From Methylibium petroleiphilum PM1 (GTDB lineage: Bacteria; Pseudomonadota; Gammaproteobacteria; Burkholderiales; Burkholderiaceae_C), in contig NC_008825.1 in the NCBI RefSeq assembly GCF_000015725.1, positions 1,488,001 through 1,552,000 on the forward strand: 64,000 bases of DNA, written 5' to 3'. Positions 40,015-48,282 of this stretch are shown in pieces. The notes under the pieces are model-generated. The model saw nothing but the letters and a program-made list of their open reading frames with translations. It was not told where the DNA came from and ran no database searches. How positions within the stretch are numbered: the stretch's first letter is position 1; each line of letters starts with the position of its first letter. Both the position numbers and the translations under genes were made by a program.

Positions 40015-40638
40015 ATGAGTGCCACACCCGACCGGATGTCCCCCGCCGACGACCGCCACCTGCGTGAGGACTGCGTCATCAGCACCCAGGTCTATCGCGG
40101 CCATTTTCTCGACGTGCGCCGCGACACGGTGCGCCTGCCGGACGGTGGCGAAGCGGCCCGCGAGTACATCGTCCACCCCGGGGCCGTGATGATCGTGCCG
40201 TTGCTCGACGACGGCCGCCTGGTCGTCGAGCGGCAGTTCCGCTATCCCTTGCACCGTGCCTTCATCGAGTTCCCGGCCGGCAAGCTGGACGCCTGCGAAC
40301 CCGTGCTGCATTGCGCGGTGCGCGAGTTGGCCGAGGAGACCGGCTACCGGGCGCGCGAATGGGCGCGGGCCGGCCTGCTGCACAACGCCATCGCCTACTC
40401 CGACGAAGGCATCGAGGTCTGGTTCGCGCGTGGTCTGGTCGCCGGCGAGCGCCATCTCGACGCCGGCGAGTTCCTCGACGTCTCCACGGTCACGCTGGAG
40501 GAGCTCGAGGTGATGGCGGCGAGCGGCGAACTGACCGACGCGAAAACGCTGATCGGCATGCTATGGCTCACGCATTGGCGCGCCGGGCGCTGGGTTTTGC
40601 AATGGCAGCCCGCACCGACGGGCGTCGTTGGCGCATGA
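40015..40638 (+). CDS. NUDIX hydrolase (ADP-ribose pyrophosphatase-like)
   Basis: A 207-residue hydrolase with a complete NUDIX box: GKLDACEPVLHCAVRELAEETGY (about residues 87-109, by position) fits GX5EX7REUXEEXGU. The upstream QFRYPLHRAFIEFPAGK is typical of ADP-ribose pyrophosphatases. An N-terminal extension of about 20 residues (SATPDRMSPADDRHLRED) is not conserved. It follows DUF2818 by 12 bases, and could be translated from the end of the nuo message. Confidence 0.9.
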   Translation: MSATPDRMSPADDRHLREDCVISTQVYRGHFLDVRRDTVRLPDGGEAAREYIVHPGAVMIVPLLDDGRLVVERQFRYPLHRAFIEFPAGKLDACEPVLHCAVRELAEETGYRAREWARAGLLHNAIAYSDEGIEVWFARGLVAGERHLDAGEFLDVSTVTLEELEVMAASGELTDAKTLIGMLWLTHWRAGRWVLQWQPAPTGVVGA

Positions 40639-40645
40639 TGTCGTC

Positions 40646-41086
40646 ATGAAGGTTCTGAGTCTGCGCTGCTCGCACGGTCATGGCTTCGAGGGCTGGTTCG
40701 GCTCCGAAGACGATTACCGTTCACAGTGCGAGCGCGGGCTGGTCGAGTGCCCGCTCTGCGGCAGCGGCGAGATCAGCCGCCTGCCCAGCGCACCGCGTCT
40801 GAATCTCTCGCCGTCGCGTGCGGTCGAGGCGGCTTCCAGTGCGCCGACGCCCGAGCAGCAGAGCGTCGAGGCGCTCTGGCTGCGCGCGGTGCACCACGTG
40901 ATGGCCCAGACGGAGGACGTCGGCGAGCGCTTCGCCGACGAGGCCCGCCGCATCCACTACGGCGAGACCGCGGAGCGCGGCATCCGTGGCCAGGCCAGCG
41001 CCGAGCAGACCCAGGCGCTGCGCGAGGAGGGCATCGAAGTGCATGCGCTGCCGGTGCCCAAGGCGCTCAAAGGCCCGCTTCAGTAG
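40646..41086 (+). CDS. DUF1178 protein
   Basis: A 146-residue protein of the DUF1178 family, function unknown. The N terminus KVLSLRCSHGHGFEGWFGS (about residues 2-20) and the cysteines CERGLVECPLCGS (about 29-41) suggest a small zinc site. AHHVMAQTEDVG-like HHVMAQTEDVGERFADEARR near residue 88 and HYGE are also family blocks. The ATG at 40646 is used; a GTG-type start six codons upstream overlaps the NUDIX gene. Confidence 0.88.
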   Translation: MKVLSLRCSHGHGFEGWFGSEDDYRSQCERGLVECPLCGSGEISRLPSAPRLNLSPSRAVEAASSAPTPEQQSVEALWLRAVHHVMAQTEDVGERFADEARRIHYGETAERGIRGQASAEQTQALREEGIEVHALPVPKALKGPLQ

Positions 41087-41100
41087 AGCCCCCGTCGCCC

Positions 41101-41119
41101 GCGGCGCGACTGGCGCCGC
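41101..41119. other. GC-rich hairpin between convergent genes
   Basis: GCGGCGC and GCGCCGC pair around a five-base loop between the stops of the DUF1178 and GlcD-type genes. No T tract follows on either strand, so it is at best a weak or factor-assisted terminator. Confidence 0.35.
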
Positions 41120-41124
41120 CTCGC

Positions 41125-42531
41125 TCAGAGCAGGCGGCCGGGGTTCATCAGCCCCTGAGGATCGAGGGCCTGCTTGATCGAGCGCATCAGTGCCAGTGCG
41201 ACCGGCGACTCGTAGTGCTGCAGTTCCTCGCGCTTGAGCGCGCCGATGCCATGCTCGGCCGAGATCGAGCCGCCATGCGCCTGGACGGCGTCATAGACGA
41301 TCCGGTTCACGGCCGGCTCGTGGCCGCGCAGGAATGCCGCCGCGTCGATCCCTTCCGGCGCCTGCACGTTGTAGTGCAGATTGCCGTCGCCGAGGTGGCC
41401 GAAGTTCACCAGCCGGGCGCCCGGCACGGCAGCCTGCAGCAAGGCGTCGGTGGTGACCACGAAGTCCGGGATGCGCGACACCGGCAGCGCAATGTCGTGC
41501 TTGATGTTCAGGCCTTCCTCGGCCTGGGCCAGCGGGATGCTCTCGCGCAGGTGCCACAGCTGCCTCGATTGCTGCACGCTCTCGGCCACCGCGGCATCGA
41601 CGATCGTGCCCGCCTCGAGCGCGCTCTCGAGCAACCCTTCGAACAACCCGCGTGCATGTGCCTCGTCTTCGATGTCCGACTGCTCGAGCAGCACTGTCCA
41701 CGGGCTGGGCGCCAGCGGTCGCGGCAGGGCGGGGAAGTGTTTCTCGACCAGCGACAGCGCAAAGCGCCCCATCACCTCGAAGCCGGTCAGCCCGGCGCCG
41801 AGCCGGGCCTGGGCCCGCTGCAGCAAGGCCACGGCGTCGGCCAGCGTGGCGCACGCGGCCAGCGCGGTGCAGCGTGCCGCAGGTTGCGGGTGCAGCTTCA
41901 GCGTCGCCGCGGTGATGACGCCCAGCGTGCCTTCGCTGCCGATGTACAGGTCGCGCAGGTCGTAGCCGGTGTTGTCCTTGCGCAGGCCACTCAGGCCGTC
42001 CCAGATCTCGCCGGCGGCGGTCACCACCTCGAGCCCCAGGCACAGTTCACGCGCATTGCCGTAGCGCAGCACCTGGGTGCCCCCGGCGTTGGTGGCCAGG
42101 TTGCCGCCGATCGTGCAGCTGCCCTCGGCCGCCAGGCTCAGCGGAAACAGCAGGCTCTGCGCGGCGGCAGCCTCCTGCACCGCTTGCAGCACGCAGCCGG
42201 CCTCGACCGTCATCGTCGAGTTGGCGGCGTCGATGGCGCGCACGCGGTTCAGGCGCGCCAGGCTCAGCAACACCTGGCGACCGCTACCGTCGGGCACGCC
42301 ACCCCCGACCAGGCCGGTGTTGCCGCCCTGCGGGACCAGACTCGTGCCGTGCGCGACGCAAGCCCGCACCACCGCCGCGACTTCGGCCGCGCTGCCGGGC
42401 CGGACCACCGCCAGCGCCTTGCCGTGATAGCGCTTGCGCCAGTCGATCTCCCAGGCCGAGCGGTCGCCATCGGTCAGCACCTGCGCCGGCCCCAGCGCGG
42501 CGCGCAGCGCATCGAGCAGCGAAGCGCTCAT
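41125..42531 (-). CDS. FAD-binding 2-hydroxyacid dehydrogenase (GlcD/Dld-like)
   Basis: A 468-residue flavoprotein of the vanillyl-alcohol oxidase fold. The FAD-binding domain contains VPQGGNTGLVGGGVPD (about residues 69-84) and IGGNLATNAGGTQVLRYG (about 143). The C-terminal domain has NFGHLGDGNLHYNV (about 375) with metal-binding histidines and SAEHGIGALKREEL (about 427). Likely substrates are D-lactate, D-2-hydroxyglutarate or glycolate; the sequence alone does not decide. The ATG overlaps the stop of the DUF2069 gene. Confidence 0.9.
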   Translation of the reverse strand: MSASLLDALRAALGPAQVLTDGDRSAWEIDWRKRYHGKALAVVRPGSAAEVAAVVRACVAHGTSLVPQGGNTGLVGGGVPDGSGRQVLLSLARLNRVRAIDAANSTMTVEAGCVLQAVQEAAAAQSLLFPLSLAAEGSCTIGGNLATNAGGTQVLRYGNARELCLGLEVVTAAGEIWDGLSGLRKDNTGYDLRDLYIGSEGTLGVITAATLKLHPQPAARCTALAACATLADAVALLQRAQARLGAGLTGFEVMGRFALSLVEKHFPALPRPLAPSPWTVLLEQSDIEDEAHARGLFEGLLESALEAGTIVDAAVAESVQQSRQLWHLRESIPLAQAEEGLNIKHDIALPVSRIPDFVVTTDALLQAAVPGARLVNFGHLGDGNLHYNVQAPEGIDAAAFLRGHEPAVNRIVYDAVQAHGGSISAEHGIGALKREELQHYESPVALALMRSIKQALDPQGLMNPGRLL

Positions 42532-42896
42532 GACGAGGCGCCGGCAGCGGCCTGCTTGAAGCGCCAGCGCACGTGCAGCGCGCAGGCGGCGAACAAGGTC
42601 AAGCACAGCACGATCTCCAGCCCCGCGAGCCAGGCGCTCAGGCCACGGTCGCCGCTGGCGCGCACCACGCCCTCGATGAAGTAGAGCCAAACCAGCAGGC
42701 TGACCCAGCGGTAGGTGTACATGCGCCGCTTCAGCAGGCCGGCCAGCGGCAGCGCGAGCGGCAGCACCTTGAATGCCAGCATGCCGCTGCCGGTCGGCGC
42801 CAGCCAGAGCTCCCACAACAGACCGAGCACGATCAGGCCGAGCAGGCTCCCCACCGCGACGGCCCGCGTGCCGTCCACCGCATTGCATCGAAACAT
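42528..42896 (-). CDS. DUF2069 membrane protein
   Basis: A 122-residue protein with about four hydrophobic segments, matching the DUF2069 family (unknown function). VLPLALPLAGLLKRRMYTYRW (about residues 44-64, by position) is the family core. Two further ATGs lie three and four codons upstream in frame (42905, 42908), so the start is uncertain. The stop overlaps the dehydrogenase start by four bases. It diverges from the YihY gene with only about 20 bases between start codons. Confidence 0.8.
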   Translation of the reverse strand: MFRCNAVDGTRAVAVGSLLGLIVLGLLWELWLAPTGSGMLAFKVLPLALPLAGLLKRRMYTYRWVSLLVWLYFIEGVVRASGDRGLSAWLAGLEIVLCLTLFAACALHVRWRFKQAAAGASS

Positions 42897-42915
42897 GGCT
42901 GGCATCATATCGAGC

Positions 42916-44145
42916 ATGACCGTTCCCGATCTCCTGAAGGCCGGCTGGCGCGAACGCATCGCGCTGCTGGCCGAGACGCTGCAGACCTGGCCCTGGCTCG
43001 ACACGCTGAAGACCCTGCGCCAGCGCTTTCGCGAAGACCGCCTCGGGCTCACCGCCAGCAGTCTGACCTTCACCACCACGATCGCACTGGTGCCGCTGGC
43101 CACCGTGACGCTGGCGATCTTCAGCGCCTTCCCGATGTTCGGCCAGTTCCAGGGTGCCCTGGAAAAGTACTTCATCCAGTCGCTGGTGCCCGATGGCATC
43201 GCCAAGCCGGTGCTGGGCGCGCTGACGCAGTTCGCCGGCAAGGCGCACCGGCTGGGCACCGTCGGCCTGGTGGTGCTGGTGCTCACGGCGCTGGCGCTGA
43301 TGCTCACGATCGATCGCACGCTCAACGCGATCTGGCGTGTGCGCAAGCCGCGGCCGATCGCGCAGCGCGTGCTGGTCTACTGGGCCGCCGCCACGCTCGG
43401 TCCGCTGCTGCTGGGCGTGAGCCTGACGCTCACCTCCTATGCGATCTCGGCTTCGCGCGGCGTGGTCGGCGCCATGCCGGGCAGCCTGAGCGTGTTGCTC
43501 AATGCACTGGAGTTCGGCCTGCTGGCTGCGGCGATGGCCGGGCTGTTCCACTACGTGCCCAACACCGAGGTGCGCTGGCGCCACGCCCTGGCGGGCGGGC
43601 TGTTCGTGTCGGCCGGTTTCGAGCTGGCCAAGAAGGGCCTGGCCTGGTACCTGGCCCAGGTGCCGACCTACTCGACGATCTACGGCGCTTTCGCCACCGT
43701 GCCCATCTTCCTGATCTGGCTCTACCTCGGCTGGGTGATCGTTCTACTCGGCGCGGTGATCGCCGCCTACGCGCCGAGCCTGTCGATGCACATCGTGCGG
43801 CAGCCCAACACCCCGGGCTACCGCTTCCAGGCCGCCGTCCAACTGCTGCGCGAGCTGGCCGCGGCGCGCGCCCGCGGTGAACGCGGCCTGGGGCTCGTCG
43901 GCCTGGCGTCCACGCTGCGCACCGATCCGCTGCAGATCGAGCCCTCGCTGGAGCGGCTGGTCGAGCTCGACTGGGTCGGTCGCCTCGACGAGGCCGGCGA
44001 GAAGCGCTATGTGCTGCTCTGCGACCCGAACACGACGCCGGCTCAGCCGCTGCTCGCCGCGCTGCTGCTCGACCCCAGCCCCGGTTTGCGGGGGTTCTGG
44101 CAGCGCGCGCGCTTCGGCGAGATGACGCTGCAGGAGCTGATCTGA
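42916..44145 (+). CDS. YihY family inner-membrane protein
   Basis: A 409-residue protein of the YihY/UPF0761 (virulence factor BrkB-like) family. Six hydrophobic segments occupy about residues 38-275, including LTASSLTFTTTIALVPLATV (about 38) and YSTIYGAFATVPIFLIWLYLGW (about 253-274). The C-terminal 130 residues form a soluble domain that reads as a winged helix. Despite historical names (RNase BN), the molecular role is not settled. It diverges from DUF2069. Confidence 0.9.
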   Translation: MTVPDLLKAGWRERIALLAETLQTWPWLDTLKTLRQRFREDRLGLTASSLTFTTTIALVPLATVTLAIFSAFPMFGQFQGALEKYFIQSLVPDGIAKPVLGALTQFAGKAHRLGTVGLVVLVLTALALMLTIDRTLNAIWRVRKPRPIAQRVLVYWAAATLGPLLLGVSLTLTSYAISASRGVVGAMPGSLSVLLNALEFGLLAAAMAGLFHYVPNTEVRWRHALAGGLFVSAGFELAKKGLAWYLAQVPTYSTIYGAFATVPIFLIWLYLGWVIVLLGAVIAAYAPSLSMHIVRQPNTPGYRFQAAVQLLRELAAARARGERGLGLVGLASTLRTDPLQIEPSLERLVELDWVGRLDEAGEKRYVLLCDPNTTPAQPLLAALLLDPSPGLRGFWQRARFGEMTLQELI

Positions 44146-44223
44146 TCCCGGGTCGGGCAACCGCGATCCCGTCAGACGGTCACGCTCCTAGTTCCTTCTG
44201 TGGCCCTCGCCGGGGATTCTGGG

Positions 44224-44237
44224 TATATTGAATTCAA
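44224..44237 (+). promoter_or_regulatory. Candidate -10 and palindrome before the CBS gene
   Basis: TATATT (44224-44229), similar to a -10 hexamer, overlaps a ten-base perfect palindrome TTGAATTCAA (44228-44237). The palindrome lies about 23 bases before the CBS start. An operator overlapping a promoter is possible; no -35 is apparent. Confidence 0.3.
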
Positions 44238-44259
44238 CGGCATCTCGAAGGAGCCCATC

Positions 44260-44724
44260 ATGAAAGTCAGCGACATCCTGCGCGTCAAGGGGGGCACCCT
44301 GTTCACCGTCACGCCCTCCCAGCCCCTGGCCGAGGCGTTGCGCACCATGGCAGAGCGCGACATCGGCTCGCTGGTCGTGATGGAGCACGGTGATGTGGTG
44401 GGCCTGCTGACCTTCCGCGAGGTCATCCAGGCTATCGTCGGCAATGGTGGCAATGTGGGCGACACCATCGTGCGCACGGTCATGGAAGACCACCCGATGA
44501 CCTGCACCCCCGACACCGAGATCGACGAAGTGCGCCGCATGATGCTCGGCCGCCATGCCCGTTACATGCCGGTGCTGACCCAGCGCACCCTGATGGGCGT
44601 GATCTCGTTCTACGACGTCGCCAAGGCGGTGGTCGACGGGCAGGATTTCGAGAACCGCATGCTCAAGGCCTACATCCGCGACTGGCCGGTCGAGGAAGAC
44701 TCCGCCCCGGCGCCCCAGCAGTAG
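44260..44724 (+). CDS. CBS-pair domain protein
   Basis: A 154-residue protein composed of two CBS domains (about residues 8-58 and 75-128), which usually bind adenine nucleotides. Visible blocks are LAEALRTMAERDIGSLVVME near residue 24 and ARYMPVLTQRTLMGVISFYDV (about 103, by position). There is no fused catalytic or channel domain, so it probably acts as a stand-alone energy sensor. GAAGGAG lies eight bases upstream of the ATG. No partner gene is adjacent. Confidence 0.9.
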   Translation: MKVSDILRVKGGTLFTVTPSQPLAEALRTMAERDIGSLVVMEHGDVVGLLTFREVIQAIVGNGGNVGDTIVRTVMEDHPMTCTPDTEIDEVRRMMLGRHARYMPVLTQRTLMGVISFYDVAKAVVDGQDFENRMLKAYIRDWPVEEDSAPAPQQ

Positions 44725-44876
44725 CGCCGCAGTCGCAACCGCGGCGTTACAGGGTCCCCACCCGGACGTGAGGCATTTGGCAGGGACCCCGCTGCAGGGG
44801 TATCGGGGTGTTACCACTTCAGCCGCGCTTCATCTGAAACGCCGATGCTCTCCGCATGGGATGCGGGAGAGCCATC

Positions 44877-45314
44877 ATGAAGCTTCGATTTCGGCGGTTG
44901 GGTCGCGGTGTCGCGTCGCTGGGCCTGGCTGCGGTGGTGTGCAGCAGCGCGGCCGTGGAGACGGCGCCCGGCGAGGACTCGGCCCCGAACGCACCGTGGA
45001 CCGTGCAGCCGGCATCGCCGTCCTGGCCGTCGAGAGCGCAATCCGAACTGCGCGACGCGACGCGGCAGGATGCTGCCTTCAAATTCAGCATCGTCGAACT
45101 GCCGCGCTATGACGTGCCCGGTGCCGGCCGCCCGCGCCGCGCTCACCACGCACTGAGCATGAGTTCCGAGACGCCGCAGCGCATGCTGCGCTCCATCGGC
45201 GTCGAGGCCACCGACTGCGCCACACGCCTTCGGCTGCCGACCCGGCTGCGCCAGGACCGCGATGGCTCCAGCGTCGAGATGCGCGCCCACCTCGGGCTGG
45301 CCTGCCGATTCTGA
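44877..45314 (+). CDS. Hypothetical secreted protein
   Basis: A 145-residue protein I do not recognise. The N terminus MKLRFRRLGRGVASLGLAAVVCSSAA is basic then hydrophobic, consistent with a Sec signal cleaved near residue 30; the cysteine there lacks a proper lipobox. The mature part is polar, with one Cys pair (EATDCATRL and GLACRF) that could form a disulfide. GGGAGA lies just upstream of the chosen ATG. No neighbour suggests a function. Confidence 0.62.
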   Translation: MKLRFRRLGRGVASLGLAAVVCSSAAVETAPGEDSAPNAPWTVQPASPSWPSRAQSELRDATRQDAAFKFSIVELPRYDVPGAGRPRRAHHALSMSSETPQRMLRSIGVEATDCATRLRLPTRLRQDRDGSSVEMRAHLGLACRF

Positions 45315-45404
45315 GCGTCCGAGCGGCGGGGCCGGGCCGGGCATGGGGGTGACGGCACGGGCCGCTGTCACAATGCGGCTTGAGTTCCGCATTCGCCCCG
45401 AATC

Positions 45405-46511
45405 ATGTCCGGCAGCACCCTCGGCCACTTGTTTTGCGTCACCAACTTCGGTGAATCCCACGGACCCGCCATCGGTTGCGTGATCGACGGCTGTCCGCCC
45501 GGCATGAGCCTGAGCGAGGCCGACATCCAGCCCGAGCTGGACCGCCGCCGTCCCGGCACCTCGCGCCACGTGACCCAGCGCAATGAGCCCGACGCGGTGG
45601 AGATCCTGTCCGGCGTCCACGAGGGCCGCACCACCGGCACACCGATCTGCCTGCTGATCCGCAACACCGACCAGCGCAGCAAGGACTACGGCAACATCGT
45701 CCAGACCTTCCGCCCCGGCCACGCCGACTACACCTACTGGCACAAGTACGGCCTGCGCGACCCGCGCGGCGGTGGTCGCAGCTCGGCGCGCCTCACCGCG
45801 CCGATGGTCGGTGCCGGCGCGGTGGCGAAGAAGTGGCTCAAGGAACACCACGGCATCGCCTTTCGCGGCGGCATGGCGGCGCTGGGCGAGATCGACATCG
45901 CCTTCGAGGGCTGGCAGCATGTGCCGGACAACCCCTTCTTCGCGCCCAACGCCAGCCAGATCGGCCAGCTCGAGGACTTCATGGACGCCTTGCGCAAGGA
46001 GGGCGATTCGGTCGGCGCGCGCATCGTTGTCGAGGCCACCGGCGTGCCGGTCGGCTGGGGCGAGCCGCTGTTCGACAAGCTCGACGCCGACATCGCCCAC
46101 GTGATGATGGGGCTCAATGCCGTCAAGGGCGTCGAGATCGGTGCGGGCTTCGCGAGCGTCGCGCACCGCGGCTCGATGCACGGCGACGAACTCACGCCCC
46201 AGGGCTTTCGCAGCAACCACGCCGGCGGTGTGCTCGGCGGCATCAGCACCGGGCAGGATATCCGCGTATCGATCGCGATCAAGCCCACCAGCTCGATCCG
46301 CACGCCACGCCAGTCGATCGACCTGCAGGGCCAGCCGGCGACGGTCGAGACCTTCGGCCGCCACGACCCCTGCGTCGGCATCCGCGCCACGCCGATCGCC
46401 GAGGCGCTGCTGGCGCTGGTGCTGATGGACCATGCACTGCGCCACCGCGCGCAGTGCGGCGACGTGCGCCTGCCGGTGGCGCCGATCGCGGCGCACCTGC
46501 CGGACGCCTGA
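45405..46511 (+). CDS. aroC: Chorismate synthase
   Basis: A 368-residue enzyme converting EPSP to chorismate with reduced FMN, last step of the shikimate pathway. The three signatures are present: [14 protein letters not shown] (about residues 16-29), [17 protein letters not shown] (about 122) and the C-terminal [21 protein letters not shown] (about 326-346, by position). Both catalytic histidines (ESHG and RHDP) are seen. Monofunctional type, normal length. Confidence 0.97.
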   Translation: MSGSTLGHLFCVTNFGESHGPAIGCVIDGCPPGMSLSEADIQPELDRRRPGTSRHVTQRNEPDAVEILSGVHEGRTTGTPICLLIRNTDQRSKDYGNIVQTFRPGHADYTYWHKYGLRDPRGGGRSSARLTAPMVGAGAVAKKWLKEHHGIAFRGGMAALGEIDIAFEGWQHVPDNPFFAPNASQIGQLEDFMDALRKEGDSVGARIVVEATGVPVGWGEPLFDKLDADIAHVMMGLNAVKGVEIGAGFASVAHRGSMHGDELTPQGFRSNHAGGVLGGISTGQDIRVSIAIKPTSSIRTPRQSIDLQGQPATVETFGRHDPCVGIRATPIAEALLALVLMDHALRHRAQCGDVRLPVAPIAAHLPDA

Positions 46512-46523
46512 CGGGGAGCCCCG

Positions 46524-46916
46524 ATGCGCCACGCCCTTCGATCGTTCGTCGCGCTGTGCGGCCTGGCGGTGGCCGCTGCGGCCTGGGGGCAGGATTCGCC
46601 GCAGCGCGTCGAACTCAAGCGCAGCGACCTGAGCGGCGCGCCCGGCATGGAGGTGGTCTCCTCGATCGCCGAATACAAGCCTGGCGACACGCTGGAGGCG
46701 CACTTCCACCACGGGGTCGAGGCGGCCTACGTGGTGCAGGGTGCCACGGTCCAACTGCCCGGCAAGGAGCCGATGGCGCTGCCGACAGGCATCGCGATCC
46801 ACAACCTGCGCGACGTGCGGCACGGCGGCTTCAAGGTGATCGGCGACACCTCGCTGAAGGTGTTCACGGTGCACGTGGTCGACAAGGGCAAGCCGCTCTA
46901 CGATCTGGCGAAATAG
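46524..46916 (+). CDS. Periplasmic cupin-domain protein
   Basis: A 130-residue protein with a cleavable signal peptide (FVALCGLAVAAAAWGQ, cleavage near residue 22) and one cupin domain. Cupin motif 1 is EAHFHHGVEAAYVVQG (about residues 58-73), with two adjacent histidines and a glutamate as metal ligands; motif 2 is degenerate around PTGIAIHNLRDVRHGG. No enzymatic role can be inferred. It begins 12 bases after aroC. Confidence 0.82.
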   Translation: MRHALRSFVALCGLAVAAAAWGQDSPQRVELKRSDLSGAPGMEVVSSIAEYKPGDTLEAHFHHGVEAAYVVQGATVQLPGKEPMALPTGIAIHNLRDVRHGGFKVIGDTSLKVFTVHVVDKGKPLYDLAK

Positions 46917-46947
46917 CCGGGCCACCGCCACCGCCGCGGCGGCGCGA

Positions 46948-48282
46948 TCAGAGCGTGAGCCGCCAGCCGTCGACGAGGGCCGCAGGTGCCGTGATCGAGG
47001 CGAGCTGCCGCGACTGGTAGGTGCTGCTGTCGGGCATCCGCTCGCAACGGTCGCCCAGGCCCACCAGGCCATCGCCGAACAGGCGCAGGAAGCTGTCGTC
47101 GAAGCGCATCACCTCCAGCGGCGCGGCCAGTTCGCCGCCCTCGACCCAGAAGCAGGCGAAGCGTGTCATGCCGGTCATGCGGCAGGCCTGGCGGTCGCTG
47201 TAGTTCAGGTACCAGAGGTTGCTCACGCAGAGGCCCGAGCCTAGCGTCTCGAGCAGTCGCCCATGCGGCAGTGCACCGGGCGCCAGCGCCAGCGCCTCCG
47301 GCGTCTCGGCCGCATTCGCGCCGTTGGCCGGCAGGCCGTACTCGCGGGCCGAGCGGGGCGCGTTCAGCGTGTCGACGGCGCGGCCGTCGCTGACCAGCAG
47401 GACCTCGGCCGGGCGCACGAAGCCGTCGGCCGTGAAGGCCGGCGTGAAACCGTGGCCGGGCGCCTCGCTCAGGCGCACCGACGGGTGCAGGCGGGCGTCG
47501 CCGTGCGCCAGCTTCGCCAGCGAGGACACGCCGGTGCGCCGGGCCTTCAGGCCGAAGCCACTCCAGCCCAGCGTGGCCAGCAGTTCGTTCATCGCCGCCG
47601 GGCTGAACAGCGCGCGGTAGGCACCGGGCGGCAGCGCGCGCGCCGGCTGGCGCAGCAGCGCGAGCTGGGCTGCCGCTTCGCGAAGGCGTGCCGCGAACTC
47701 GGACAGCGACCACGCCGTGCCGCCGTACTGCGTTTTCACCGCCTTGTCGGCAGCGTGGACCAGGCACCACTCGAAGTCAAAGCTTTCCACGCGGCGCCAG
47801 TGGCGTGCACCCAGGCTGTCGGCGTAGGCGCGCACCACCGGGCCGCCGGCATAGAAGCCGACGAAGTCCAGGCCGTCGGCGTGCTCGCGCACGGCGTCGA
47901 TCACGGCCGCGGGCGACGGCAGCGCACCGCGGTCGTCGCGGTCGCTGCTGTGCGCTTCCTCCGGCAGCAGCAGCCAGGGGTCGTCGGGGATCAGCGAGAG
48001 ATCGTGGATCAGAAGCGTGCGCTCGGCGAGCAGGCGTTGCGTGTCGAGCGCCAGGTCGCCGGTGAGGGTGAGGCTGCTCTCGGTGTGGCGCCGGCCGCGC
48101 ACCACGGCCAGCGTCGCCTGTGCCTGCAGCACATGGGTGGCCTGGCGCAGCGCCGCGCGGTTGAAGCGCAGGAAGTCGCTGGCCTCGGCGTTCAGTGCCA
48201 GACTGACGCGGTCCACGCCATCGGCGCGGCACACGCTGTCGGCCAGCGCGTCGAAGTGAGGGCGCTCGGTCAGCCCGCTCAT
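46948..48282 (-). CDS. PmbA/TldE-like metallopeptidase partner
   Basis: A 444-residue protein of the TldD/PmbA superfamily without the HExxxH zinc site, so the non-catalytic (PmbA/TldE-like) partner. The C-terminal half carries GVSSLAKLAHGDARLHPSV (about residue 262) and the family ending with GLCVSNLWYLNYSDRQACRMTGMTRF (about 350, by position). It starts by a four-base overlap with the upstream TldD-like gene. In E. coli the TldD/TldE pair processes peptides such as microcin B17; the substrate here is unknown. Confidence 0.85.
   Translation of the reverse strand: MSGLTERPHFDALADSVCRADGVDRVSLALNAEASDFLRFNRAALRQATHVLQAQATLAVVRGRRHTESSLTLTGDLALDTQRLLAERTLLIHDLSLIPDDPWLLLPEEAHSSDRDDRGALPSPAAVIDAVREHADGLDFVGFYAGGPVVRAYADSLGARHWRRVESFDFEWCLVHAADKAVKTQYGGTAWSLSEFAARLREAAAQLALLRQPARALPPGAYRALFSPAAMNELLATLGWSGFGLKARRTGVSSLAKLAHGDARLHPSVRLSEAPGHGFTPAFTADGFVRPAEVLLVSDGRAVDTLNAPRSAREYGLPANGANAAETPEALALAPGALPHGRLLETLGSGLCVSNLWYLNYSDRQACRMTGMTRFACFWVEGGELAAPLEVMRFDDSFLRLFGDGLVGLGDRCERMPDSSTYQSRQLASITAPAALVDGWRLTL

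Noticed and set aside
44725-44790. Stem-loops after the CBS gene as terminators
   Set aside because: CGCCGC/GCGGCG and GGGTCCC/GGGACCC pairings exist, but neither is followed by a T tract.
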